From NCBI GenBank assembly GCA_964524705.1, contig CAZGDB010000020.1, positions 1 to 33,686 on the forward strand: 33,686 nucleotides of DNA, in the 5' to 3' direction. The notes under the pieces were generated by a model that made no database searches, was not told the DNA's origin, and saw only the letters and a program-made list of their open reading frames with translations. This DNA comes from CAZGDB01 sp964524705 (GTDB taxonomy: Bacteria; Pseudomonadota; Gammaproteobacteria; Berkiellales; Berkiellaceae). The position numbers were made by a program, and so were the translations under genes. Positions 7,149 through 14,071 of the stretch are shown in pieces; position 1 is the stretch's first letter; each line of letters opens with the position of its first letter.

Positions 7149-8327
7149 ATGTTGGAATCCTATTTTTACGGAGCTTTAGGTTGGTCATGGACCGCTATGG
7201 CTATTTATTTACTGGTGGTCACACACATTACAATTGTGTCAGTTACCTTATTCTTGCACCGTTGTCAAGCGCACCGTGCCTTAGATTTACACCCGATTTT
7301 AAGTCACTTCTTTAGATTTTGGTTATTTATGACCACAGGTCAAGATACCAAGGCTTGGGCAGCAATTCACCGTAAGCATCATGCAAAATGTGAGACTGCT
7401 GAAGATCCACATAGTCCAGTGATGCTAGGGTTGAAGAAAGTTTTGACCGAAGGTGCAGAACTCTATCGCTATGAAGCCAAAAATCAAGAAACCTTAACTC
7501 GTTATGGTACAGGTACTCCAGATGATTGGATGGAACGTAAGATTTATCATCCTCATTCAGCGAAAGGGATTTTTGTGTTACTCGCTATTAATGTCCTTTT
7601 ATTTGGTATTCCAGGGATTGCGATCTGGGGTTTACAAATGGCTTGGATCCCATTCTTTGCAGCAGGTATTGTGAATGGGGTGGCACATGCCAAAGGGTAT
7701 CGTAATTTTGAATCCCCAGATGCATCTACAAACTTAATTCCTTGGGGACTATTTATTGGTGGTGAAGAGCTTCATAACAATCATCATGCCTATCCTTCTT
7801 CTGCACGTTTTGCGATGAAATGGTGGGAAGTAGATATTGGTTGGATGTATGTGTGCCTTTTTAAAGCTTTAGGGTTGGCGAAAGTACGACGTGTCGCGAA
7901 AGTTACCAAGCAAGCTCCAATCGCAGAATGGCAGGTGAATACTTTAACCGCATTATTGCAGCATCGTTTTGAAGTGATGACCCGTTATACTCGTGAAGTG
8001 TTGATTCCTTATGGTCGAGAACTTCCTGTAAAAGATTATGGAGTATGGAAAAAAGTACGTGGTATTTTAGGGCGTCCTGCGATGTCTATTTCGCCTGCAG
8101 ATCGCGAACTCTTGAAAGGCTTTTTAGCAGAGCATACACCGATAGAGCGTGTTTATGCGATGAAAGAACGTTTACAAGAGATTTGGGATAAAACGGCAGC
8201 AAGCCCTAAAGAGCTCTTAGAAGCATTACAAGCGTGGTCTAAAGAAGCAGAGAGTTTAGGGATTGAATCTTTAAATCGTTTTGTAGAAGGTCTGCGTAGC
8301 TATACGATGGCACCTACAAAAGCGTAG
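7149..8327 (+). CDS. Membrane acyl (delta-9 type) fatty acid desaturase
   Basis: 392-residue di-iron membrane desaturase that introduces a cis double bond into acyl chains of membrane lipid or acyl-CoA. The three histidine boxes are clear: HRCQAHR (37-43), HRKHH (74-78) and HNNHH (209-213). Hydrophobic spans lie at about 15-35, 50-65, 140-160 and 163-180. Residues about 255-392 form a soluble, helix-rich C-terminal region. I believe this region is also found in Pseudomonas-type desaturases of similar length, so I do not call it a fusion. The gene is one base after the ferredoxin and ends at a strong terminator. Whether the substrate is acyl-CoA or phospholipid-bound acyl cannot be told. Confidence 0.93.
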   Translation: MLESYFYGALGWSWTAMAIYLLVVTHITIVSVTLFLHRCQAHRALDLHPILSHFFRFWLFMTTGQDTKAWAAIHRKHHAKCETAEDPHSPVMLGLKKVLTEGAELYRYEAKNQETLTRYGTGTPDDWMERKIYHPHSAKGIFVLLAINVLLFGIPGIAIWGLQMAWIPFFAAGIVNGVAHAKGYRNFESPDASTNLIPWGLFIGGEELHNNHHAYPSSARFAMKWWEVDIGWMYVCLFKALGLAKVRRVAKVTKQAPIAEWQVNTLTALLQHRFEVMTRYTREVLIPYGRELPVKDYGVWKKVRGILGRPAMSISPADRELLKGFLAEHTPIERVYAMKERLQEIWDKTAASPKELLEALQAWSKEAESLGIESLNRFVEGLRSYTMAPTKA

Positions 8328-8350
8328 TTCAAGATATCAAAAGACTTAAA

Positions 8351-8389
8351 AAAGAGCCTCAGCGTGGAAACATTCTGGGGCTTTTTTAT
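8351..8389 (+). terminator. Rho-independent terminator of the pil-aroK-hemE-desaturase run
   Basis: Stem AGCCTCAG (8355-8362) pairs with CTGGGGCT (8375-8382) with one G-T pair, extended by A/T pairs, with a 12-base loop and a T run after the stem. It lies 23 bases past the desaturase stop. Confidence 0.85.
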
Positions 8390-8425
8390 TTTTATGCGTT
8401 CTTTAGAATAATTTTTATTGGGATG

Positions 8426-8476
8426 AAAATAAAAAAAACATCCGTGCCCCCGATAAAGAGAGCAGCTGGATGTTTT
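8426..8476 (-). terminator. Rho-independent terminator of rpmB-rpmG
   Basis: On the minus strand, AAAACATCC (8476-8468) pairs with GGATGTTTT (8443-8435) and is followed by a long T run ending near 8426. It lies downstream of the rpmG stop and faces the desaturase terminator. Confidence 0.85.
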
Positions 8477-8511
8477 AGAAAAGCAGAGTAAGATCCGAAG
8501 GTAAAAATGGC

Positions 8512-8685
8512 TTAACGCATCTTCTCTTCTTGGAACAGTACGTGTTTACGTACGTGTGGGGTTGGATCGTAGCTCATTAATGCTAATTTCGTTTTATTGC
8601 TAGTAGGTTTTCTAGCAGAATAGCGATAATGTGAACCTTCCGCGGTGGAGCACATTAGAACTTTTTTACGAGATTTTTTTGCCAT
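8512..8685 (-). CDS. rpmG: 50S ribosomal protein L33
   Basis: 57 residues, starting MAKKSRKKVLMCSTAEGS and ending HVRKHVLFQEEKMR. The basic N-terminus, central SHYRYSARKP block and C-terminal YDP...VRKHVLFQE match bacterial L33, a protein of the large ribosomal subunit. It lacks the four zinc-ribbon cysteines (one Cys only), so it is the zinc-independent form. It follows rpmB by 24 bases with GGAACC-type spacing before the ATG at 8685, as in E. coli and Pseudomonas rpmBG. Confidence 0.96.
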   Translation of the reverse strand: MAKKSRKKVLMCSTAEGSHYRYSARKPTSNKTKLALMSYDPTPHVRKHVLFQEEKMR

Positions 8686-8709
8686 TTTAGTGGTTCCTCA
8701 ATAGTACGT

Positions 8710-8940
8710 TTACTTTTGTTTTAATAACAAAGTACTAATAACGTGTTCAATACCTAACTTATCAATCGTTTTCATGCCTTTATTACTTACTAACAAGCGT
8801 ACCCATTTATTTTGGCTAGGGATCCAAAATCTTTTCCAGTGTACATTCGCCTTAAAAGTACGTTTGCCTTTTCTATTAGAGTGGGAAACGGTGTTTCCGA
8901 CTTCTGTTTTTCTACCCGTAACCATGCATATTCTAGCCAT
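8710..8940 (-). CDS. rpmB: 50S ribosomal protein L28
   Basis: 76 residues, starting MARICMVTGRKTEVGN, with SHSNRKGKRTFKANVHW and IPSQNKWVRLLVSNKGM, the conserved L28 blocks. It is the first gene of rpmB-rpmG, transcribed away from dut. A good promoter sits just upstream. In many gammaproteobacteria the other neighbour here is coaBC (dfp) before dut; that gene is not present. Confidence 0.97.
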   Translation of the reverse strand: MARICMVTGRKTEVGNTVSHSNRKGKRTFKANVHWKRFWIPSQNKWVRLLVSNKGMKTIDKLGIEHVISTLLLKQK

Positions 8941-8977
8941 GCTTCACAACGCTCCGAACTCAGTGTTAAAGTAGGGT

Positions 8978-9006
8978 CTTATATCAGATCTATTACGACC
9001 GTGCAA
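8978..9006 (-). promoter_or_regulatory. Sigma-70 promoter of rpmB-rpmG
   Basis: Minus-strand -35 TTGCAC (9006-9001), a 17-base spacer and -10 TATAAG (8983-8978). Transcription would start near 8971, about 30 bases before the rpmB ATG. Close to consensus and correctly placed. Confidence 0.75.
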
Positions 9007-9049
9007 GTGACCAAAGATAAGCTATCTCTCTAAATGCAGTAGGAGCCCC

Positions 9050-9508
9050 ATGGAAAAAGTTCAATTAAAGATACTAGACAAGCGTATAGGCCAAGAAATT
9101 GCCCTTCCTACTTATGCCACTGAAGGCGCCGCAGGCTTGGATTTAAGAGCCTGTATAGAGTCCTCTATTACCTTAGCGCCTGGAGAGCGAGAGCTCATCT
9201 CTACGGGCCTTGCTATCCATATTAATAACCGTCGTTATGCTGGATTGATTGTACCACGCTCAGGATTGGGACATAAGCATGGTGTGGTATTAGGAAATTT
9301 AGTTGGTTTGATAGATTCAGATTATCAAGGAGAATTAAAAATTTCTTGTTGGAATACTGGCAAAGAACCTTTTGTGATTGAAAAAGGGGCTCGGATTGCA
9401 CAGTTGATTGTATTGCCTGTAGTACAGTTGGCCTTTCAAATTGTTGAAAACTTTGTAGAAGACGAAAAACGCGGACAGGGTGGCTTTGGTCATACTGGGC
9501 ATCACTAG
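9050..9508 (+). CDS. dut: dUTP diphosphatase
   Basis: Homotrimeric enzyme that hydrolyses dUTP to dUMP and pyrophosphate, keeping uracil out of DNA and supplying dTMP synthesis. 152 residues with all five motifs: AAGLDLRA, VPRSGLGHKHG, NLVGLIDSDYQGEL (catalytic Asp), KGARIAQLIVLPV, and the C-terminal RGQGGFGHTG flap. The His in the last motif is also seen in E. coli Dut. TAGGAG at 9040-9045 fits the ATG at 9050. It leads directly into algC 9 bases downstream, as in Pseudomonas. Confidence 0.97.
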   Translation: MEKVQLKILDKRIGQEIALPTYATEGAAGLDLRACIESSITLAPGERELISTGLAIHINNRRYAGLIVPRSGLGHKHGVVLGNLVGLIDSDYQGELKISCWNTGKEPFVIEKGARIAQLIVLPVVQLAFQIVENFVEDEKRGQGGFGHTGHH

Positions 9509-9517
9509 GAGTCAGGG

Positions 9518-10888
9518 ATGTATCCACAAGAGATTTTTAGGGCTTATGATATTCGTGGTCTAGTGGACAGTGCGTTAACGCCAGCGCTTGCCTTAGCGAT
9601 AGGGCGAGCACTAGGTTCATTAGCTAACAAAAATTCTACTTCCAATACTTGGGTCGTAGGACAAGATGGACGACACCATAGCGATAGCTTTGCTGTGGCT
9701 TTGGTCCAGGGCTTACAAGAAACAGGAGCTCATATTATCCATATAGGCTGTGTCCCTACACCGTTGATGTACTATGCCTTAGCGCATTATCAAGTGCCTA
9801 ATGGGGTGATTGTGACTGCGAGTCATAATGCGATTGAGTACAATGGCTTTAAAATGGTACTGAATGGGCAATCTTTATCAGGAGCGACTGTATTTGAGGC
9901 GTTGCATCAACCGATGGTGACTTCAGGTTTAGCTGCTACGCGTACTGATAAAAACCCTATTGCTGCCTATCAAGCAGAAATTGTCAAAGATATTAAACTT
10001 AAAAAATCTCTAAAAGTGGTTGTGGATGCGGGTAATGGTGTAGCCGGTGCAATTGCACCTGCGCTATTAGAAGCTATTGGTTGTACGGTTATTCCCTTGT
10101 ATTGCGAGGTCTTGGGAGATTTTGTGCATCATCATCCAGATCCTAGTCAAGAAAAGAATATGAAAGATTTGCAAGCTGCTGTGTTAGCGCATGAGGCAGA
10201 TCTTGGTTTAGCCTTTGATGGTGATGCAGACCGCCTGGGAGTGGTGACGCATACAGGGGAAATTGTTTGGCCAGACCGATTACTGATGCTATACGCAGCA
10301 GCCATATTAAAACAGCATCCCGGTGCACATGTGCTCTTTGATGTGAAGTGTAGCCAGCATTTGGCGACTTGGATCCGCCAACATCAAGGGGTCCCACAAA
10401 TGACCCCTACGGGGCATTCTATAATCAAGGCTGCTTTGAAAGCAGAACCACGTGCTATATTAGCTGGAGAACTTAGTGGTCATCTGTTTTTTAAAGATCG
10501 GTGGTATGGTTTTGATGATGCTATGTATGCCGCTGCGCGTTTAGTAGAGCTGGTGAGTAAATCTGCGGTTGATTTACAAGCATTAACGGAACAGTTGCCT
10601 AAAAGTGTGAGCACACCAGAGCTGCAAATTCCGGTACATGATTCTCAAAAAGTGTCTTTATTGGCACGATTGTTACATGCGCATCCTTTTGTAGATGCAG
10701 CCTTGATTACTGTAGATGGTTTACGGGTCGAAGAAGCTGAAGGCTGGGGATTAATTCGTGCGTCGAATACCACACCGTGTTTGGTTTTGCGTTTTGAAGC
10801 CAACACACAGAGTGCTTTAGAAGCGATACAACAACGCTTTAAAGCTTGGATCTTAGGGTGTGATCCAAGCTTAGCGATTCCGTTCTAG
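9518..10888 (+). CDS. algC: Phosphomannomutase/phosphoglucomutase
   Basis: 456-residue alpha-D-phosphohexomutase interconverting the 6- and 1-phosphates of mannose or glucose for LPS and exopolysaccharide precursors. The start FRAYDIRG is the family N-terminus. The phosphoserine loop is TASHNAIEYNG with Ser102, the metal loop DGDADR gives Asp234, Asp236 and Asp238, and GELSGHLFFKDRWYGFDD is the sugar-binding block of AlgC-like enzymes. The C-terminal phosphate-binding loop reads GLIRASNTTP. AGGAG precedes the ATG at 9518. Probably cotranscribed with dut. Bifunctional PMM/PGM activity is known for AlgC; specificity here is inferred. Confidence 0.93.
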   Translation: MYPQEIFRAYDIRGLVDSALTPALALAIGRALGSLANKNSTSNTWVVGQDGRHHSDSFAVALVQGLQETGAHIIHIGCVPTPLMYYALAHYQVPNGVIVTASHNAIEYNGFKMVLNGQSLSGATVFEALHQPMVTSGLAATRTDKNPIAAYQAEIVKDIKLKKSLKVVVDAGNGVAGAIAPALLEAIGCTVIPLYCEVLGDFVHHHPDPSQEKNMKDLQAAVLAHEADLGLAFDGDADRLGVVTHTGEIVWPDRLLMLYAAAILKQHPGAHVLFDVKCSQHLATWIRQHQGVPQMTPTGHSIIKAALKAEPRAILAGELSGHLFFKDRWYGFDDAMYAAARLVELVSKSAVDLQALTEQLPKSVSTPELQIPVHDSQKVSLLARLLHAHPFVDAALITVDGLRVEEAEGWGLIRASNTTPCLVLRFEANTQSALEAIQQRFKAWILGCDPSLAIPF

Positions 10889-10891
10889 CGA

Positions 10892-11590
10892 CTATTGTGC
10901 ATCTAGTGCTTGTTGTAGTTCTTCTAGTTTTTTGTAGAGATGTTCCAGGTATTGTGTGTGTTGATAAACCAATTCATCATGATTGGGCAATTTGGTATTG
11001 AGTTGATAGCGCGACAAGATACCATTTTGTTCTTCAATCTCAATACGTAGTAGGCGGATTTTTTGTTTAATATCTTCACGGTTACGTTCTGTTTTATTTT
11101 TATTCTGATAAATATTTACACCTTTTATATATTCAGCACGGAAGGTGGCGCGCAGATCTAAAGGGCAATAGTCAGGATAAGGCGCATTCATACGACCTAA
11201 GCTAAAACCTTGGGAGGCAGTACAAAAAGTTCGGATCCCTTTTAGCCAACTGCTTTTGAATTCTTCTTGTAGGTCTGCAGGACAATGGGAGGTTAAAGCA
11301 TCCCCTCTGGCACCAGCGTCATAGCCAGTACTAGGTACGCAATAGGTTCGGATCCCTTCATTCCAACCTTCCATATAGCTGCGTATGGGGGCTTCTGCTG
11401 CTGAGGCTACACGACAGGCAGTTTTAATCGGCATAGTATTGGTGGCTAAGCCTTGGCTCCCATCGGAAAAACCAATATCATTCCAGTTTTTTTGTGAACA
11501 ATTTTGTGAGATTTCACCGGGTGTGGTTTGGCACCCTGTGAGTAAGGTGCTGGCACAAACCAACAATGCAAACGTAAAGTGTTTTTTCAT
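10892..11590 (-). CDS. DUF2799-type outer-membrane or periplasmic lipoprotein
   Basis: 232 residues. The signal peptide ends in lipobox LLTGC with lipidated Cys20. The body holds three related blocks: WNDIGFSDGSQG, then YMEGWNEGIRTYCVPSTGYDAG, and WLKGIRTFCTASQGFSLG. Each block carries the (W)xxG...(G) spacing and paired cysteines of DUF2799 proteins; two are followed by HCP or YCP. Residues about 165-232 are strongly charged and heptad-like (EDIKQKIRLLRIEIEEQ), suggesting a coiled coil. Cys pairs suggest disulfides in the periplasm. The function of the family is not known to me. It converges on algC with a 3-base gap and is divergent from the exonuclease gene. Confidence 0.85.
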   Translation of the reverse strand: MKKHFTFALLVCASTLLTGCQTTPGEISQNCSQKNWNDIGFSDGSQGLATNTMPIKTACRVASAAEAPIRSYMEGWNEGIRTYCVPSTGYDAGARGDALTSHCPADLQEEFKSSWLKGIRTFCTASQGFSLGRMNAPYPDYCPLDLRATFRAEYIKGVNIYQNKNKTERNREDIKQKIRLLRIEIEEQNGILSRYQLNTKLPNHDELVYQHTQYLEHLYKKLEELQQALDAQ

Positions 11591-11642
11591 GATGCGCTCT
11601 TTGCTTTTTAGCTAACTATGTTAAAACGGGATTTCTTTGTAC

Positions 11643-11651
11643 AGTATAGCA
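11643..11651 (-). promoter_or_regulatory. Extended -10 promoter candidate for the DUF2799 lipoprotein
   Basis: The minus strand reads TGCTATACT, a full extended -10. The transcript would start near 11636, about 46 bases before the lipoprotein ATG. No -35 match at the expected position. Confidence 0.45.
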
Positions 11652-11671
11652 AGGCTCGTCTGGAGAGGAAT

Positions 11672-12460
11672 ATGCAAACAACAAAATTATTTAGGTGTGT
11701 GACTATAAATGTGAATGGCATTCGTGCTGCCGTTAAAAAAGGACTCGTACCTTTTTTAGAAACTGTGGGGGCGGATGTGGTTTGTTTACAAGAAACTCGC
11801 GCGGATTATGCAGATCTTGAAAAAATCTTTGCAGATTGGGGGTATGTGTGGGCCTCTAGTGTGGCACAAAAGCGTGGGTATAGCGGTACGGCGGTATTAG
11901 CGCGTGTCGCACCTTTACAGATTCATACAGAATTTTTTCCTTTAGCCACGGATGAAGGACGGATTGTTGAGATGGAGTTTGAGAAAATTTTTGTCAGCTC
12001 TCTTTATTTTCCTTCAGGGACTAGTAGCCCAGAGCGGCAAGCAGAAAAATATAGATTTATGGATTTAATGGAACCGTTATTACAATCTGCTTTACAGCGA
12101 AAGAAGGGAACGATATGGTGTGGGGATTGGAATATCGCCCATACTAAAGAAGATCTGAAAAATTGGCGTAGCAATCAAAAGAATTCTGGGTTTTTACCAG
12201 AAGAACGTGCTTGGTTAGATAAAGTGATTGGGGAATGGGGGTATGTGGATGCCTTTAGAGTCGTGAATCAATCTTCAGATCAGTATACCTGGTGGTCTCA
12301 TCGAGGACGCGCATGGGATAATAATGTGGGTTGGAGAATTGATTATCATATGATCACTCCAGATCTCAAACCTGCCGTAAAGCAGGCTTGGATCCACAAG
12401 GACACGCGTTTTTCAGATCATGCCCCGGTGATTATCGATTATGACTTGAGTATGGTTTAA
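11672..12460 (+). CDS. xthA: Exodeoxyribonuclease III family nuclease
   Basis: 262-residue endonuclease/exonuclease/phosphatase-fold enzyme for base excision repair (AP endonuclease and 3'-5' exonuclease). NVNGIRAAVKKG, CLQETR (Glu41), GDWNIAH (Asp152, Asn154), WRIDYHM and SDHAP (Asp249, His250) supply the metal and catalytic residues, so it should be active. GGAGAGG at 11662-11668 decides for the ATG at 11672 rather than an in-frame ATG at 11618, which lacks a ribosome-binding site. In Pseudomonas the non-catalytic homologue Crc lies next to rph; the intact catalytic residues here argue for a true nuclease. It converges on rph, sharing the stop tetranucleotide TTAA. Confidence 0.94.
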   Translation: MQTTKLFRCVTINVNGIRAAVKKGLVPFLETVGADVVCLQETRADYADLEKIFADWGYVWASSVAQKRGYSGTAVLARVAPLQIHTEFFPLATDEGRIVEMEFEKIFVSSLYFPSGTSSPERQAEKYRFMDLMEPLLQSALQRKKGTIWCGDWNIAHTKEDLKNWRSNQKNSGFLPEERAWLDKVIGEWGYVDAFRVVNQSSDQYTWWSHRGRAWDNNVGWRIDYHMITPDLKPAVKQAWIHKDTRFSDHAPVIIDYDLSMV

Positions 12461-13144
12461 CGCACGAACTGTGCGATGGCTTCCTTTTGTTTCGCAATTA
12501 AGATTTGATTTCCCTGTTGTGCCAAGTTGAGCATGCTATTGAGCTCAGCTTGGGTAAAGGGTTGTCCTTCTGCTGTGCCTTGTACTTCTATAAAACGGCC
12601 ACTTTCATTCATGACTATATTCATATCAGTTTCTGCATTGGAGTCCTCTTGGTAGTCTAGATCAAGTATAGGAATATTTTTATACATTCCTACAGAGACC
12701 GCAGAGATCCATTGTTTAAAAGGAAAAGCTAATTGAGGACGCCTTTTTTTAAATTCTAAGAGCGCTAGATGTAACGCAACACAACCACCGGTAATACTTG
12801 CAGTACGGGTGCCGCCATCAGCTTGAATGACATCACAGTCTAAGGTCAGAGTGATTTCTCCCATCCCGGTTAAGTTGAGGGCGTTGCGCAATGAGCGTCC
12901 AATTAAACGTTGGATCTCTAAAGTACGACCGCCTTGTTTACCTTTTACGGCTTCACGGTCCATGCGATCATTAGTAGAGCGAGGGAGCATCCCGTATTCA
13001 NNNNNNNNNNTGCACTAAGGAGGCAGTACAGATGACTTTAGTGTCTCCATAAGCGACTAATACAGAGCCTTCGCCATGTTTGAGATAACCAGGGGTAATA
13101 GTGATCTCTCTGAGTTCATCAGGGTTGCGTAAAGAGGGACGCAT
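12457..13144 (-). CDS. rph: Ribonuclease PH (interrupted by a 10-N assembly gap)
   Basis: Phosphorolytic 3'-5' exoribonuclease that trims tRNA 3' ends. From the ATG at 13144 (AAGGAG upstream) the first 44 residues read MRPSLRNPDELREITITPGY...GDTKVICTASLV, then comes the gap. After the gap the frame resumes at EYGMLPRSTNDR and runs 180 residues with KGKQGGRTLEIQRLIGRSLR, DCDVIQADGGTRTASITGG and DLDYQEDSNAETDMN. Compared with E. coli RNase PH, about 16 residues (the GVPRFLKG...GW segment) are hidden in the gap, giving a natural length near 241. The 10 Ns do not keep frame. The gene follows map by 30 bases and is likely cotranscribed with it. Confidence 0.95.
13001..13010. other. Assembly gap of 10 N inside rph
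   Basis: Ten ambiguous bases. The flanking frames of rph are out of register across it. Alignment to the known RNase PH layout predicts about 48 missing bases, so the N count is a placeholder. Confidence 0.95.
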
Positions 13145-13174
13145 GATAAGGCTCCTTAATAGGGATTGTTTTAT

Positions 13175-13957
13175 TTACTCGGCTGGCTTAAAGAGGGCTT
13201 TTTCTTCTTCGCGTAAGGTCAAAATTTCTACACCTGTCTCGGTCACTAATAAAGTGTGCTCATATTGTGCAGACAGAGATCTGTCACGGGTGACAGCGGT
13301 CCAACCATCGGAGAGCATACGAATTTGGTGCTTGCCTGCGTTGATCATAGGTTCAATGGTAAAGGTCATGCCTGGGGTTAGAAAAACCTGCGCATAGGGT
13401 GGGTAGTCATAATGCAAAATAGAGGGTTCACAATGTAGTTCAGTTCCAATTCCATGGCCACAAAAATCGCGAACGACGGAAAAGCCGTATTTTTGTGCTG
13501 TTTTTTGAATGCTTTGTCCGATGCTACGAAGACTGACTTGTGGAGCGACTAATTTAATACTGTTGTAGAGGCATTCTTGGGCACATTGTACGATGCGTTT
13601 GCCAGGGACCGTTGGGGTTCCTACAAAGAACATTTTACAAGTGTCAGCAAAAACACCGTCTTTACTGAGAGAAACATCTATATTTAAGATGTCACCATCT
13701 TTTAAAGGTGCATCATCAGGGATACCATGGCAAATCACCCTGTTTGGGGAGGTGCAGACGGCTTTAGGAAATCCTTTAGTTGGTGGGGCTGGAAGGGCAC
13801 CATGTTCTTGCATATAGGCTTCGCAGAGGTCGTTGAGGTAATTGGTGGTAACGCCAGGTTTGACGTGTGGGCCAATCATTTCTAAAGTAGCCGCGGCAAT
13901 ACGGCCTGCGATACGCATTTTAGGGATAAAATCTGGGTCTAAAGGTTTTTGAGACAT
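13175..13957 (-). CDS. map: Methionine aminopeptidase type I
   Basis: Removes the initiator Met from nascent proteins in the cytosol. 260 residues, the single-domain type Ia length. NRVICHGIP carries the conserved substrate-pocket His. NIDVSLSKDGVFADTCKMF gives the two metal-binding Asp, GHGIGTELH the His ligand, TIEPM and QYEHTLLV the two Glu ligands. Map is more often beside rpsB or glnD in gammaproteobacteria; here it is upstream of rph and divergent from yicC. No strong ribosome-binding site is evident before the ATG at 13957. Confidence 0.96.
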   Translation of the reverse strand: MSQKPLDPDFIPKMRIAGRIAAATLEMIGPHVKPGVTTNYLNDLCEAYMQEHGALPAPPTKGFPKAVCTSPNRVICHGIPDDAPLKDGDILNIDVSLSKDGVFADTCKMFFVGTPTVPGKRIVQCAQECLYNSIKLVAPQVSLRSIGQSIQKTAQKYGFSVVRDFCGHGIGTELHCEPSILHYDYPPYAQVFLTPGMTFTIEPMINAGKHQIRMLSDGWTAVTRDRSLSAQYEHTLLVTETGVEILTLREEEKALFKPAE

Positions 13958-13987
13958 TGCAAGTACTACCGAGTCTACAGTAGGATC

Positions 13988-14016
13988 TTTGTATCATTTT
14001 TAGGCATCTGACACAA
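13988..14016 (-). promoter_or_regulatory. Promoter candidate for map-rph
   Basis: Minus strand: -35 TTGTGT (14016-14011), a 17-base spacer ending in TGA, and -10 TACAAA (13993-13988), which gives an extended -10 (TG-A-TACAAA). About 25 bases separate the expected start site from the map ATG. Confidence 0.5.
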
Positions 14017-14039
14017 GACGATCCCGGATAGTTATTTGA

Positions 14040-14066
14040 TTGACTTTTATAGAGTGGGAAAATAAT
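14040..14066 (+). promoter_or_regulatory. Weak promoter candidate for yicC
   Basis: TTGACT (14040-14045) and AATAAT (14061-14066) with a 15-base spacer. If used, transcription would begin almost on the yicC ATG at 14072, implying a leaderless or nearly leaderless message. The short spacer makes this uncertain. Confidence 0.3.
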
Positions 14067-14071
14067 ACAGT

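Noticed and set aside
7911..8327. C-terminal region of the desaturase as a fused second domain
   Set aside because: Desaturases of this subfamily in other gammaproteobacteria, to my knowledge, have the same overall length; no separate domain is recognised.
9476..9508. His in the last dUTPase motif (GFGHTG) as an unusual residue
   Set aside because: E. coli Dut also has His at this place, so it is a normal variant.
11224..11360. Repeated GTTCGGATCCCTT-like sequence in the lipoprotein gene as a DNA repeat element
   Set aside because: The two copies encode the repeated GIRT(Y/F) part of the protein's internal repeats, so the similarity is protein-level.
11672..12460. Crc-type regulator instead of exonuclease III, because of proximity to rph
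   Set aside because: Catalytic Glu41, Asp152, Asn154, Asp249 and His250 are all present, whereas Crc is catalytically degenerate.
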